This document shows positions 26,902-36,713 of a DNA stretch of 54,339 bases, one piece after another. Numbering within the stretch: the first letter of the stretch is position 1; every line of letters begins with the position of its first letter. This DNA is from Megasphaera geminata F0357. GTDB lineage: Bacteria; Bacillota; Negativicutes; Veillonellales; Megasphaeraceae. Where the stretch lies: assembly GCF_000239275.1 (NCBI RefSeq), contig NZ_JH417580.1:1-54339 (forward strand), in the 5' to 3' direction. Made by a program: the position numbers and the translations under genes. The notes under the pieces were generated by a model. It did no database searches. It had not been told where the DNA came from and saw only the letters and a program-made list of their open reading frames with translations.

Positions 26902-28857
26902 TTATTCCGTTTCTTTGGAAACAACTGTCGCTTCCTGTTGCGGTGAAGACAGCTCATTGCCCCAGGGACTGACATGCTTTGCCGCAGGGTTCGTTTCTTC
27001 CGCTTCAGGCTCCGGTCCTACCTGCGGTCCGGCAGCTTCTTCCTTTTGCTCTTCCGGATTTTCAAGAGATCCGTATGTAATGAGATTTTCCACTTGTTTA
27101 TGATTGATCGTTTCGACTTCCATCAGGGCCGCCGCCATATTGTTCAAGGCATCACGATGGTCCGTAAGCATTTTGATAACATCATCGTACGCCTGCGTTA
27201 CCATATCATGCATTTCCGAATCAATCAATTCGGCTACGCCTTCACCGTAATTGCGTTCATGCCCGAGGCTCTTGCCGAGAAATACCTGGTCCTGCTGTTC
27301 ACCGAAAACCATAGGCCCGAGTTTCGGACTCATGCCGAGACGGGTGATCATCTGACGGACGATACGAGTTACGCTCTGCAGGTCGCCGGACGCTCCGCTG
27401 CTGATTTCGTTAAAAACGATTTCTTCAGCCGCCCGGCCGCCTAAAGCAACACGAATCTGCGCAAGATAATAAGACTTTGTTTCATACGAACGATCTTCTT
27501 CGGGCAACATCATCGTATAGCCGCCTGCACGGCCGCGCGGAATAATCGTGACTTTATGCACGGGATCCGCTTCGGGAAGCAGGTATGCGACGAGCGCGTG
27601 GCCCGACTCGTGAATTGCCGTCAAACGTTTTTCTTTTTCACTGATAACATGGCTGCGCCGTTCCGGACCGAAGGCAACTTTTTCACTTGCTTCTTCCAGT
27701 TCGGCCATGCCGATGATCTTCTTATCCGCACGGGCAGCCAGGAGAGCCGCTTCATTCAGCAGATTGCTGAGATCGGCGCCGGTAAATCCGGGCGTTTTCT
27801 TGGCAATTGTTTTCAAATCGACGTCTTTGCTCAGCGGTTTGCCTTTGGCATGGACGTTAAGAATAGCGACCCGGCCTTGAAGATCCGGACGGTCTACCGT
27901 AATCTGCCGATCAAACCGGCCGGGACGAAAAAGCGCCGGATCAAGGATATCCGGTCTGTTCGTTGCGGCAATCGTAATGATGCCCTCATTGGCGCCGAAA
28001 CCGTCCATTTCAACGAGCAACTGGTTTAACGTCTGTTCCCTTTCATCATGGCCGCCGCCCAGCCCGGCGCCGCGCTGGCGTCCGACCGCGTCAATTTCAT
28101 CAATAAAAATAATACAGGGCGCATTTTTCTTCGCCTGCGAGAAAAGGTCGCGTACGCGGGACGCACCGACGCCGACAAACATTTCCACGAAATCGGAGCC
28201 GCTGATACTGAAGAAAGGCACGCCCGCTTCACCGGCTACGGCTCTGGCAAGCAATGTTTTCCCCGTGCCCGGCGGTCCGAAGAGAAGGACCCCTTTGGGG
28301 ATTTTAGCGCCAATAGTATTGTATTTACCGGGGTTACGCAAAAATTCCACGATCTCCGATAATTCTTCTTTTGCTTCATCTGCACCGGCGACATCCTTAA
28401 AGGACACTTTCACCTTTCCTTCACCGTGCATTTTGGCATGGCTTTTGCCGAAATTCATGACGCGACTGCCGCCGCCCTGTGTTTGCTGCATAAAAAAGAA
28501 AAATACGGCTACAAGGATGAGAATAGGCACGATCGACGCCAACGCATTCATCCACCAGGAAGGCTGTTCAGGCGGTTTAGCCACGACATTGACTTCCGCG
28601 TCTTTAAGCGCCGGCATCAACGCCGCATCAGTAGGCGCATAGGTTGTAAAGGACGCACCGTCTTTCAGCTGGCCGGTGATAGCGTGGTCTGCCGTAATCT
28701 GAACGGAATCGACCTTCTTCTGCTGCACTTGAGCCATAAAATTCGTATATGTAATTTCAGACTTATCCGGTCTACTGCTGACAACGGCATCGATGATACT
28801 TGCCGCCACAACAATAAGAAGTAAATATAAGCCGACATTGCGAACAAATTTACTCAA
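26902..28857 (-). CDS. ftsH: ATP-dependent zinc metalloprotease FtsH
   Basis: 651 residues. Two N-terminal membrane helices (about 7-25 and 105-125) flank a periplasmic domain; then AAA+ module with Walker [10 protein letters not shown], Walker [12 protein letters not shown] and the second region of homology [19 protein letters not shown]; then the zinc protease with HESGH (about residue 415). It degrades damaged membrane proteins and some regulators. The start codon is TTG at 28857, with AAAGGAG eight bases upstream and no ATG nearby; the mature N-terminus [13 protein letters not shown] is standard. The C-terminal tail after position 600 is acidic and Pro/Glu-rich. Confidence 0.97.
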   Translation of the reverse strand: MSKFVRNVGLYLLLIVVAASIIDAVVSSRPDKSEITYTNFMAQVQQKKVDSVQITADHAITGQLKDGASFTTYAPTDAALMPALKDAEVNVVAKPPEQPSWWMNALASIVPILILVAVFFFFMQQTQGGGSRVMNFGKSHAKMHGEGKVKVSFKDVAGADEAKEELSEIVEFLRNPGKYNTIGAKIPKGVLLFGPPGTGKTLLARAVAGEAGVPFFSISGSDFVEMFVGVGASRVRDLFSQAKKNAPCIIFIDEIDAVGRQRGAGLGGGHDEREQTLNQLLVEMDGFGANEGIITIAATNRPDILDPALFRPGRFDRQITVDRPDLQGRVAILNVHAKGKPLSKDVDLKTIAKKTPGFTGADLSNLLNEAALLAARADKKIIGMAELEEASEKVAFGPERRSHVISEKEKRLTAIHESGHALVAYLLPEADPVHKVTIIPRGRAGGYTMMLPEEDRSYETKSYYLAQIRVALGGRAAEEIVFNEISSGASGDLQSVTRIVRQMITRLGMSPKLGPMVFGEQQDQVFLGKSLGHERNYGEGVAELIDSEMHDMVTQAYDDVIKMLTDHRDALNNMAAALMEVETINHKQVENLITYGSLENPEEQKEEAAGPQVGPEPEAEETNPAAKHVSPWGNELSSPQQEATVVSKETE

Positions 28858-28935
28858 AATACTGCTCCTTTCTCTCTTACTTCGTTTCTACAGTAAAACT
28901 GTGGACATTCCTATGTTACCATACTTAAGCCGATG

Positions 28936-29484
28936 TCACAATATGCGGGCCTTATAAACAGACTCCTTGAGAATGCCTATGTACGGGATATTGCGGTACC
29001 GCCCGGCGTAGTCAAGGCCGTATCCCACGACAAAAGCGTCAGGGATCTCAAAGCCGTTATAATCGACGGTCACGTTGGCTTTACGGCGCGACGGCTTATT
29101 AAGAATTGTCGCTATTTTAACGGATTTTGCACCGCGATCTTCCAAGATCGGTTTAAGCCGGCTCAAGGTCGTACCCGTATCAATAATGTCTTCAACGATA
29201 AGTACATCTTTATTTGCGGCATCACTGTCCAAATCTTTGCGGATTTTCACGAAGCCGCTTGAATCGGTAGCGTCTCCGTAGCTGGAACATACCATAAAGT
29301 CGAATTCTGCAGGAACTTTAATTTCTCTGGCCAAATCGGAAAAAAATGTTACCGCCCCTTTAAGAATGCAAACGAGCAAAATGGATCTTCCTTCATAATC
29401 CGCAGTAATCTGTGCTCCCAGCTCACGCACGCGTGCAGCGATTTCTTCCCTGGTTAACAATATTTTTTCCAAATCCTTATGCAT
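28936..29484 (-). CDS. hpt: Hypoxanthine phosphoribosyltransferase
   Basis: 182 residues; salvages hypoxanthine (and often guanine) with PRPP. PRPP-binding loop VLIVEDIIDTGTTLSRL, SYGDATDSSG flexible loop and the C-terminal DFVVGYGLDYAGRYRN-like segment. The start is ATG 29484, just upstream of and overlapping the tilS stop at 29477; GGGAGGAG lies inside the tilS end. The longer open frame to 29640 lies in tilS. tilS–hpt–ftsH is the B. subtilis order. Confidence 0.95.
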   Translation of the reverse strand: MHKDLEKILLTREEIAARVRELGAQITADYEGRSILLVCILKGAVTFFSDLAREIKVPAEFDFMVCSSYGDATDSSGFVKIRKDLDSDAANKDVLIVEDIIDTGTTLSRLKPILEDRGAKSVKIATILNKPSRRKANVTVDYNGFEIPDAFVVGYGLDYAGRYRNIPYIGILKESVYKARIL

Positions 29485-30856
29485 GGTCGTCTCCTCCCGA
29501 AACAGTACATACCAGCGGCCCCTTTTTGAGCGCGAGAGGCCGCGTAATGTCCGCACTGCAGCCGCAAAGCCACAAAACGGTATCGCCGTCGCACAGCAGC
29601 GGTATATGTCCCCTTCGTTCCGCCGGTATCTTCTTTTCAATCAAATATTTTTTCAAGGTTTTATGGTATGCGCCGCCTATATTGATTATTTCTCCGCCGC
29701 GCCGGTAACGGAACGTCAGCGGTTTCTCAGCCGGATCGGCCGCCAGAAAAAATTCGTTTGCCGACAATGTATATCCGTCCGTCAAAACCTTTTGAACGGT
29801 CAGTTTCCAGCCGTTCAATTCGTATGTGCCCGTACCGGTAACGCCGACGTCGCCCGGCAAGGCCGTGCCGACCGGTTCATCACGCCCGCCGGGGCCGGTA
29901 AAACACAGATAGGCACCGCTTCTGTAGACGGTTATCTCCTTCATGTGTACTTGCCGGCCGCTCTGTTTACGCATCAGAGCCAATACCTTTTCCGTAAAAT
30001 CAAAGGTAAGGTCTTTATCGTTGCCCTTTACAGCCGCGCAGATGCGGCGGACAAGCCGCCGCTGTAACGCTTTGTGAAGTCGTGCAGCCTTAGCGACGGC
30101 AAGGCGATATACGTCATCAAGACAGACAAGTTCTTTAAAAAGGCGCTCTGTCTGCACGGTTAAACAGTCATCCTCACTCCCGGCGATCTCGGCAAACCGT
30201 CCGAACGCGGCCGCAATACCGGGATTATACGAGCGCAGCAGAGGTACCACATCCAGGCGGATACGATTGCGCGGATATTCCCGGCTCGCATTGCTTTCAT
30301 CAAAACAGCAGGAAAGATGATTTTCTTCTATATACGACAAAATCTCCTGACGGGTCAAACATAAAAGAGGGCGGATAATATGTCCGTTTTTACTTTGCAT
30401 ACCTGTCGCCCCGCCCGTGCCGCCGCCGCGAATCAGATGCAAAAGCACAGTCTCAACCTGATCATCGGCATGATGGCCCACTGCAACGGCGGAAGAGCCG
30501 TACTTTCCGGCAAGGTCCGCAAAAAAAGCGTAGCGAACCTCTCGCCCGGCAGCTTCCACGGAAAGGCCTTCCGCTTCGGCTAAGGCCTTTACATCGGCAT
30601 ATGTGCTGCAAAAAACAGCGTTTTGTTTTACAGCCGCCGCCTCGACAAATTTCAGTTCCGCAGCCGCTGCGGCCCGCAAGCCGTGATGAACGTACGCAAC
30701 AATTAATTGTAAGTTATATGATTTTTTCAGGGCTCCCAGTATATGGAGCAACGTCATCGAATCAGGACCGCCGGAGCAGGCAACGATTACGGTCTGCCCC
30801 TCTTTAAGCAGCCCTTCATGATGACAAAAGGACTTAACTTTTTCTAAGATCGTCAT
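29477..30856 (-). CDS. tilS: tRNA(Ile)-lysidine synthase
   Basis: 459 residues; uses ATP and lysine to make lysidine at the wobble C of the CAU-anticodon tRNA-Ile, so that it reads AUA and not AUG. PP-loop SGGPDS (28-33), HHGLR, GHHADDQVETVLL and a catalytic R-P-L-L segment (IIRPLLCLTR), then TilS substrate-binding C-terminal domains. Gene overlap with hpt couples their translation. Confidence 0.95.
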   Translation of the reverse strand: MTILEKVKSFCHHEGLLKEGQTVIVACSGGPDSMTLLHILGALKKSYNLQLIVAYVHHGLRAAAAAELKFVEAAAVKQNAVFCSTYADVKALAEAEGLSVEAAGREVRYAFFADLAGKYGSSAVAVGHHADDQVETVLLHLIRGGGTGGATGMQSKNGHIIRPLLCLTRQEILSYIEENHLSCCFDESNASREYPRNRIRLDVVPLLRSYNPGIAAAFGRFAEIAGSEDDCLTVQTERLFKELVCLDDVYRLAVAKAARLHKALQRRLVRRICAAVKGNDKDLTFDFTEKVLALMRKQSGRQVHMKEITVYRSGAYLCFTGPGGRDEPVGTALPGDVGVTGTGTYELNGWKLTVQKVLTDGYTLSANEFFLAADPAEKPLTFRYRRGGEIINIGGAYHKTLKKYLIEKKIPAERRGHIPLLCDGDTVLWLCGCSADITRPLALKKGPLVCTVSGGDDHA

Positions 30857-30858
30857 AA

Positions 30859-31771
30859 TCAGGGTTTATATATACGGCAGGAATCGTAAAAGGCCTGTTT
30901 ATAGAAGACGCCCTCCAGCAAATCCCGTTCGCTCACTGTAATTTCATCAATACTATAGTAATCCATATACGATTCGGCAATAACCAGGCCCGCCAAAATA
31001 ATCGTACTGCGTTGTGCCATAAGACCGGGCACATGTTTGCGTTCCCCATCGCTCATGGAAGCAAGCCGGTGAAGGCACCCCGCCAAATCGGTTTTGGAAA
31101 GAACATATCCGTCCACCCGCTCCGGATCATACACGTCCATCCGCGCATCAATGGCCGCCAGCGAAGTAAGAGTACCGCCGACACCGATTAATTTCTCCGG
31201 TTTTACAGGCTGCCGCAGCCATGTTTCGTCACATCGTTTCCGGACTTCTTTCAATTCCCGAATCCCCATTTGTTCCGCCGCCGTCAACCGCACTGCACCT
31301 AAAGGATAACTGTGCGACCAGGTCACATGACCGTCTTTGCCGAGAGCCACTTCCGTACTGCCCCCGCCGATATCAAGAACGGCGACAACCGTACCGGCAG
31401 GGATCGTTGAAACAGCCCCGGCAAAAGCTCAGCGCCCCTTCTTCCGCCCCGGAAGCGATACGGCAATGCCAGCCGAAGCGCCACCGCACTTCCGCCAAAA
31501 AAGCCTGTCCGTCTCTGGCTTCCCGCACGGCCGACGTGGCGACGGCACAAACGGGAATCCCCTGCAGGTCACGGTTCCACTCCTCCATGACGGCAAAAGA
31601 ATTAACGATGCCTTCGGGAGACAAATGCCCCGATTCGTTCAACCCCTTTGCCAAGCGGGTCGTCGCCAGGCGCTTCGGATAAAACCGCCACTGTCCTTTT
31701 TTGAATATTCCCTGCATGAGCCTCAGTGAATTAGAGCCGATATCCACAACGGCGTATTCCGTATCTGTCAT
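30859..31771 (-). CDS. Ppx/GppA family phosphatase, one frameshift
   Basis: About 304 residues when repaired; exopolyphosphatase or guanosine pentaphosphatase of the ASKHA fold. N-terminal part has VDIGSNSLRLMQG and VATSAVREARDG; the second, VLDIGGGSTEVALG, lies past the break. The frame is lost at a run of four A (plus strand 31423-31426); removing one base gives ALSFAGAVSTIPAGTVVAVL. Substrate (polyphosphate or pppGpp) is unclear. GTG 31774 and ATG 31771 are both possible starts; GGGAG is 8 and 11 bases upstream. Two bases separate its stop from tilS. Confidence 0.85.
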
Positions 31772-31805
31772 CACAAGATATTCTCCCGGTTCATAAATAA
31801 GAAAA

Positions 31806-31833
31806 CAAAAAGAGCATTCCCTCAGGAATACTC
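31806..31833 (-). terminator. Terminator after yabR
   Basis: Stem GAGCATTCC (31812-31820) with GGAATACTC (31825-31833), one C-A mismatch, four-base loop, then TTTTTGTTTT on the minus strand. It lies 24 bases past the S1-domain gene and separates it from ppx/gppA. Confidence 0.75.
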
Positions 31834-31857
31834 CCGTTGCCCGACGTTCCTGCCGGC

Positions 31858-32288
31858 TCAGTCGGCGCGACGCGCTCCGCGGCCGCCTCTCTTGGATTCT
31901 GTATTCCGCTTCAAATCCATGAGCCGTTCATCACTTTCTTTCAAAAACCTGCTCAACCGGTCTTCAAACGATGCCGTTCCGTTAGAACGGCGATGAGAAT
32001 CGAATTTACGCTCACGAAATTCCGGTTTCGTCCGGATTTCTTTACGTTCCGTCGGCGCCTGAGCCTGTTTGATAGATAACCCGATCCTGCCTTTGTCATC
32101 AACGGATACTATCTTAACCGCCACCTTATCGCCTACCTGTAAGAAGTCATGGACATCTTTTACATATTCATCGGCTACTTCCGAAATATGTACGAGACCG
32201 ACTTTCTTTTCAGGTAATTCAATAAAAGCGCCGAATTCGTAATCCCCGTAACGATACCTTCCAGCATACTCTCTGCTTCAATCGCCAT
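31858..32288 (-). CDS. yabR: S1 RNA-binding protein (YabR type), one frameshift
   Basis: About 143 residues after repair. The S1 domain starts SMLEGIVTGITNFGAFIELP and ends VSVDDKGRIGLSIKQ; an Arg- and Lys-rich tail follows. The break is in GITN[F]GAF: the sequence AATTC should be AATTTC (plus strand 32234-32235). General RNA-binding protein of unclear role; its position after divIC is the B. subtilis order. The ATG at 32288 has AGGAGG at a long spacing of 12 bases. Confidence 0.85.
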
Positions 32289-32336
32289 CCTGTGTACTAA
32301 TCCTCCTTGGGCATAAACGCCGAATATTTACTAATT

Positions 32337-32364
32337 ATTATACTATAAGATGTGAAAAATTCAA
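32337..32364 (-). promoter_or_regulatory. Promoter of yabR
   Basis: Minus strand TTGAAT (32364-32359), 16 bases, TATAAT (32342-32337). It lies between divIC and yabR, about 50 bases before the yabR start. Confidence 0.55.
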
Positions 32365-32395
32365 TTAATATTTTAACATAGGCACCGGCCCGCCC

Positions 32396-32719
32396 TTACT
32401 GTTTATACGGGATTTCTCCCTGTTTGACAAGACCGAACTGCGTACGGGCCCTATTGATTAATTCCTCCGGATCGATGAGTTTATCCTTTTCCGCTTTTAA
32501 GGCCCGATTCTCTTCCGTCAGCTCCTCTTCCTGTTTAACAGTCGCTTCCATGTCGCCGTGAATTTCCCAAAGCAGATAAAGACGATTCAGGAGAAAAAGC
32601 CCGCCTATGATGAGAATACCGATAATAATACGTTTATATACGGATGTCTCCCGTCTTTTCGGCCGACGACGGCGTACGGTCTTCCTCCGACCGGGACGGC
32701 GCCTTCTGACTTCAGCCAT
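32396..32719 (-). CDS. divIC: Septum formation initiator (FtsB/DivIC family)
   Basis: 107 residues. Very basic N-terminus (RRRRPGRRKTVRRRRPKRR), one membrane helix (IIIGILIIGGLFLLNRLYLL), then a coiled coil (about 58-85) and the C-terminal DPEELINRARTQFGLVKQGE motif. Bitopic division protein that bridges FtsL and DivIB/FtsQ. First gene of the Firmicute block here. Confidence 0.9.
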   Translation of the reverse strand: MAEVRRRRPGRRKTVRRRRPKRRETSVYKRIIIGILIIGGLFLLNRLYLLWEIHGDMEATVKQEEELTEENRALKAEKDKLIDPEELINRARTQFGLVKQGEIPYKQ

Positions 32720-32915
32720 GGTGTCACTCCTTTTACCGTTTCAATTAATGTAATTATCAGTATATCATTAATTGCAGCCCTGATAAAGCCTGCCGCCGCA
32801 GCCTACACGGTTTATTTTTATATTTATGCACACCTTTACTTTTCTCTTTTAAAACGGGACCGTCTCTTTTATAATAAAGATACTACCTGATGATGTGAAA
32901 GGACGCGACACGAGG

Positions 32916-34323
32916 ATGAAATATAATACACTGACACCTGCAATCCTGTCCGAATTAGAACGGATTGCAGGCGCAAAGAACGTTATTACCGATATAGACC
33001 GCCTGCAACCGTACGCACACGATGAAGTGACGGACCCGGCCTATCACCGCCTGCCGGACGCGCTTGTCCTGCCGGAGACAACGGAACAAACGGCAGCTAT
33101 TGTCAAGCTTGCCAATAAAGAACATTTTCCTGTCGTTCCCCGCGGCGCCGGCACGGGCCTTGCCTGCGGTTCCGTCCCCATCTATGGCGGTCTCGTCGTA
33201 TCGCTCGAAAAGATGAACCGTATAGAGGAAATCAATGAAGACGCATTGTATGCGGTTGTTGAAGCGGGTGTACGGACATCCGATTTACAGCGGGCAGGCT
33301 GAAGCGAAAGGGCTGTTTTATGCAGGCGACCCGTGCAGCGGCGACTCCTGTCAGATAGGCGGCAACATCGCCACTAATGCCGGAGGTAACCGAGCCGTGA
33401 AATACGGGACGACACGTCACCAGATTTATGCAGTCACTGTCGTCAACCCTCTCGGCGAAATTGTACAGCTCGGCAGCCGTTTAAAAAAGCAGTCCACAGG
33501 ATACTGCCTGGATCAGCTGATTATCGGCTCGGAAGGGACGTTAGGCATCATTACGAAAGCAACGATTAAACTCCTGCCGAAATTACCTTGCAAGATTGAT
33601 ATTCTCGCCGTGTTTCAAAGCGCCGATGCGGCCATAGACACGGTAAAAGAGATCTTAAAAAAACATATCACGCCGACATGCGTTGAGTTTATGGATAATA
33701 TTACGCTTCATTCGGTAGAACGGTTCTTACAGACGACACTTCCCGGCAGCGACGTCGGAAATCATCTTATTATCGAACTGGAAGGTGAAACTGAAGACGA
33801 CCTGGACGATAAAATAATGCGCCTCGATGAAATTTGCACAAAACGGGGGGCTGCCGAAGTGCTCGTCGCCGACTCCGAGCGCATTTGGAAAGCGCGTAAA
33901 TCCTTTGCCGAAGCAGTGCGCGCCGAGAGCCTGATCGTCTGCAAGGAAGACCTTGTCGTTCCTGTCGACAAAGAACCCGAGCTTTTGCATTTCATCCTCG
34001 CTCAGGCCCAAAAATATAATCTCATTACCCGGATTGCGGCCCATGCCGGCGACGGAAATATTCATTTGAATATTTTAAAAAACGAAGATATCCCTTATGA
34101 AGAGTGGGAAAAACGCATCGCCAATAACCAGGCGGAATTATACACCTATGTTTACAGTCTCGGCGGACGCCTCTCCGGCGAGCACGGCATCGGTTACAAA
34201 CGCCGCGGCTTAATGGAACGGTTCACGGATCCCGTTGAACTTTCTATGATGAAAGCGATAAAGAAAGCGTTGGATCCGAATAATATACTCAATCCCGGTA
34301 AAATTTTCAAATTGGACGACTGA
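32916..34323 (+). CDS. FAD-binding oxidase, GlcD/lactate dehydrogenase type, one frameshift
   Basis: About 468 residues when repaired. N-terminal PCMH-type FAD domain with VVPRGAGTGLACGSVP, the [CSGDSCQIGGN]IATNAGG motif and GSEGTLGIITKA; then the FAD-oxidase C domain with AHAGDGNIHLN and SGEHGIGYKRRG. Family members oxidise glycolate, D-lactate or related 2-hydroxy acids, often passing electrons to an electron-transfer flavoprotein. The frame breaks after TSDLQR because a G run (33292-33294) has one extra base; the correct sequence is TSDLQRQAEAKGLFYAGDP. Start ATG 32916 (AAAGGA upstream); a GTG at 32895 is an alternative. No etfAB nearby. Confidence 0.85.
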
Positions 34324-34331
34324 TTTCGGTA

Positions 34332-34360
34332 TTGCATTTTCAAGCAGGCGTCGGTATAAT
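34332..34360 (+). promoter_or_regulatory. Promoter of ribBA
   Basis: TTGCAT (34332-34337), 17-base spacer, TATAAT (34355-34360). Transcription would begin near 34367, 24 bases before the riboswitch aptamer. Confidence 0.8.
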
Positions 34361-34390
34361 AATAACGTAAGAAAAATCTTATACAATTAT

Positions 34391-34497
34391 ATCTTCAGGG
34401 CAGGGTGAAATTCCCGATCGGCGGTACAGTCCGCGAACGCCATGCGTAGATTCGGTGCAACTCCGAAACCGACAGTATAGTCTGGATGAGAGAAGAT
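34391..34497 (+). promoter_or_regulatory. FMN riboswitch (RFN element)
   Basis: The conserved blocks are all present: ATCTTCAGGGCAGGGTGAAA at the 5' end, TTCCCGATCGGCGGT, AGTCCGCGA, GATTCGGTGCAACTCCGAA and TAGTCTGGATGAGAGAAGAT at the 3' end, whose ends pair as P1. It binds FMN and controls the downstream ribBA. The expression platform is a hairpin at 34533-34560 followed by TTTT, which suggests premature termination when FMN is bound. Confidence 0.95.
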
Positions 34498-34532
34498 AGA
34501 GTTACGGTATTTTTTATGGTGCAAGCCGTATC

Positions 34533-34564
34533 GCCCTGATTTCCGTCCGGAATTCAGGGCTTTT
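34533..34564 (+). terminator. Riboswitch terminator
   Basis: GCCCTGA (34533-34539) pairs with TCAGGGC (34554-34560), with an inner TTCC/GGAA stem (34541-34544 with 34549-34552), then TTTT. It lies between the FMN aptamer and the ribBA ribosome site (AGGAGG near 34573). Confidence 0.8.
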
Positions 34565-34585
34565 ATATATTCAGGAGGTCTCAGT

Positions 34586-35804
34586 ATGACACAGAAAAAA
34601 CAGCACTATAATACGGTAGAGGAAGCAATAGAAGAACTGCGTGCCGGTCATCTCATTATCGTTACAGACGACCCCGATCGTGAAAACGAAGGCGACTTCA
34701 TCTGTGCCGCGCAATTTTGTACAACGGAAAACATGAATTTTATGGCAACACACGGGAAGGGATTAATTTGTATGCCCGTCAGCCGTGAATATGCCCGTAA
34801 AATGAATTTATCCCCCATGGTAGCGCAAAACACAGATAATCACGAAACAGCATTTACGGTGTCTATAGACCATATTGATACGACAACCGGTATTTCCGCC
34901 GTTGAACGCGCCTATACGGCCCGTAAATTAGTTGATGAAAACACACGCCCCGAAGACTTCCGTCGGCCCGGCCATATGTTCCCACTCATCGCGAAAAAAG
35001 GTGGGGTCCTCACGCGTAACGGCCATACAGAAGCAACGGTGGATTTAATGCGCCTCGCCGGCCTTGAGCAGGCCGGCCTCTGCTGTGAAATCATGGCCGA
35101 TGACGGCACCATGTTGCGCACACCCGGTCTCTGGCAGATAGCCGCAAAATACGGTATCAAATTCATTACCATTAAAGATCTGCAAAACTACTGCCGCCGC
35201 CATGACAAGCATGTTATCCGTGAAGCGGAAGCAGAAATGCCGACACATTACGGTGAATTTAAAATTTTCGGCTATATAAACGACTTAACGGGCGAACATC
35301 ACGTAGCTCTTGTCAAAGGCAATATCGGCGACGGCAAAGACCTTCTTGTACGTGTATAATTCCGAGTGCCTCACAGGCGATGTTTTCGGCTCCTGCCGCT
35401 GCGATTGCGGGGAACAGCTTGCAGCCGCCATGACGCAAATCGACAAGGAAGGCCGCGGCATTCTCCTCTACATGCGCCAGGAAGGCCGCGGCATCGGCCT
35501 GATTAACAAACTCAAAGCTTATGCCCTTCAGGAACAGGGATACGATACGGTCGAAGCAAACGAAAAACTGGGCTTTGCTCCGGATCTCCGTGAATATTGG
35601 ATTGGCGCACAGATCCTTCAGGATTTAGGCGCAAAAGAGATTCGCCTCCTTACGAACAATCCCGAAAAAATTTACGGGCTCGAAGGATTCGGCGTCGAAA
35701 TTACGAAGCGCGTGCCGATTGAAATGGTACCGCAACAATACGACGAATTCTATTTGGAAACAAAGAGAAATAAGATGGGGCATATTCTCCCCCATCTTCA
35801 CTGA
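34586..35804 (+). CDS. ribBA: Bifunctional DHBP synthase / GTP cyclohydrolase II, one frameshift
   Basis: About 405 residues when repaired. RibB half: [30 protein letters not shown] and [20 protein letters not shown], making 3,4-dihydroxy-2-butanone-4-phosphate. RibA half: zinc-binding [15 protein letters not shown] and [18 protein letters not shown], opening GTP. The frame is lost between GKDLLVRV and NSECLTGD at 35353-35360, where one extra base turns a sense codon into TAA. Controlled by the FMN riboswitch. No other rib genes follow, so the remaining riboflavin genes are elsewhere. Its flavin is needed by Rnf and ApbE. Confidence 0.93.
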
Positions 35805-35813
35805 ACCGGTAAA

Positions 35814-35847
35814 AAACGGGTAAAGGGCATATGCCCCTTACCCGTTT
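35814..35847 (+). terminator. Terminator of ribBA
   Basis: Almost perfect palindrome with a 17-base half-stem (35814-35830 with 35831-35847, one A/C mismatch; the innermost bases form the loop), followed by GCGTTTATTT. Located just after the ribBA stop. Confidence 0.75.
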
Positions 35848-35933
35848 GCGTTTATTTACATTATATCGGCCGGCTTCCATTAAAACGGAAACACTCATTT
35901 TCCGGCACCAAAAATTTACATTCCGACAACATT

Positions 35934-36605
35934 TTACATTATTTTCCCGTCAAGTGAAATAACCTTTATGTCAAGCGGAATGGTTTTGCCGCTATACAGT
36001 AAGGCGTCCCGCACCATCTGTTCCAGCCCGCCGCAACACGGCACTTCCATTCTGGTCAAGGTGATGCTGCGTAAGCTGTTTGTACGGAAAATTTCGGTAA
36101 GTTTGCCCCTGTAATCGGTATCATCCAGTTTCGGGCAAGCTATGAGGACGGTGCGCTCCTTTATAAAATCATCATGAAACCGACCGTATGCATAGGCCGT
36201 ACAATCGGCTGCAATAAGAAGATCCGCATCGGTAAAGGAAGGCGCGTTGATCGGAACGAGTTTTAATTGTACGGGCCAATGCCGGAGCCGGGACGTGCCT
36301 GAAACGGGGGTGCCGTTTTCGGAAGGTGTGATAACGCGCATACGCCGCCCCGGGCAAACTCCTTGACGGGCAGCCTGTGAGGCCGCTACAGCGGCCTCAT
36401 CATACGGCAAAGCTTCACGTTCTATAATCGTAATCGCTCCTTGCGGACAGGCAGGTAAGCAATTCCCGAGGCCGTCGCAATAGTCATCACGCAAAAGTTT
36501 GGCCTTGCCGTCCAATATGGCCATCGCTCCTTCATGGCAGGCGGCAACACAAATACCGCAGCCGTTACATTTAGGTTCATCAATATATACTATCTTCCGC
36601 AGCAT
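35934..36605 (-). CDS. 4Fe-4S dicluster ferredoxin protein with C-terminal domain
   Basis: 223 residues. Two iron-sulfur motifs at the N-terminus: CNGCGICVAACHEGA and CDGLGNCLPACPQGA. The rest, with LLIAADCTAYAYGRFHDDF, LIACPKLDD and VPCCGGLEQMV, resembles the anaerobic 'ATP-binding' ferredoxin proteins found beside Crp/Fnr regulators and Hcp. No Hcp gene is here. Probably an electron-transfer or redox-sensing protein of the cytoplasm; no defined reaction. Start ATG 36605 with AAGGGAG eight bases upstream. Divergent from the Crp/Fnr gene across 108 bases. Confidence 0.75.
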   Translation of the reverse strand: MLRKIVYIDEPKCNGCGICVAACHEGAMAILDGKAKLLRDDYCDGLGNCLPACPQGAITIIEREALPYDEAAVAASQAARQGVCPGRRMRVITPSENGTPVSGTSRLRHWPVQLKLVPINAPSFTDADLLIAADCTAYAYGRFHDDFIKERTVLIACPKLDDTDYRGKLTEIFRTNSLRSITLTRMEVPCCGGLEQMVRDALLYSGKTIPLDIKVISLDGKIM

Positions 36606-36713
36606 CGTTGAGACTCCCTTTACAGATTTACAGAAAAATGTCGTTTTGTTCGTACGTAAAGTGTAGTACAATTAAATCAATATGTCCGTTGTATTTATAA
36701 CTGAGGTGTGTAA

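Noticed and set aside
33235..33302. Two separate GlcD-type proteins overlapping each other
   Set aside because: The two frames encode consecutive parts of one FAD oxidase; one extra G explains the split.
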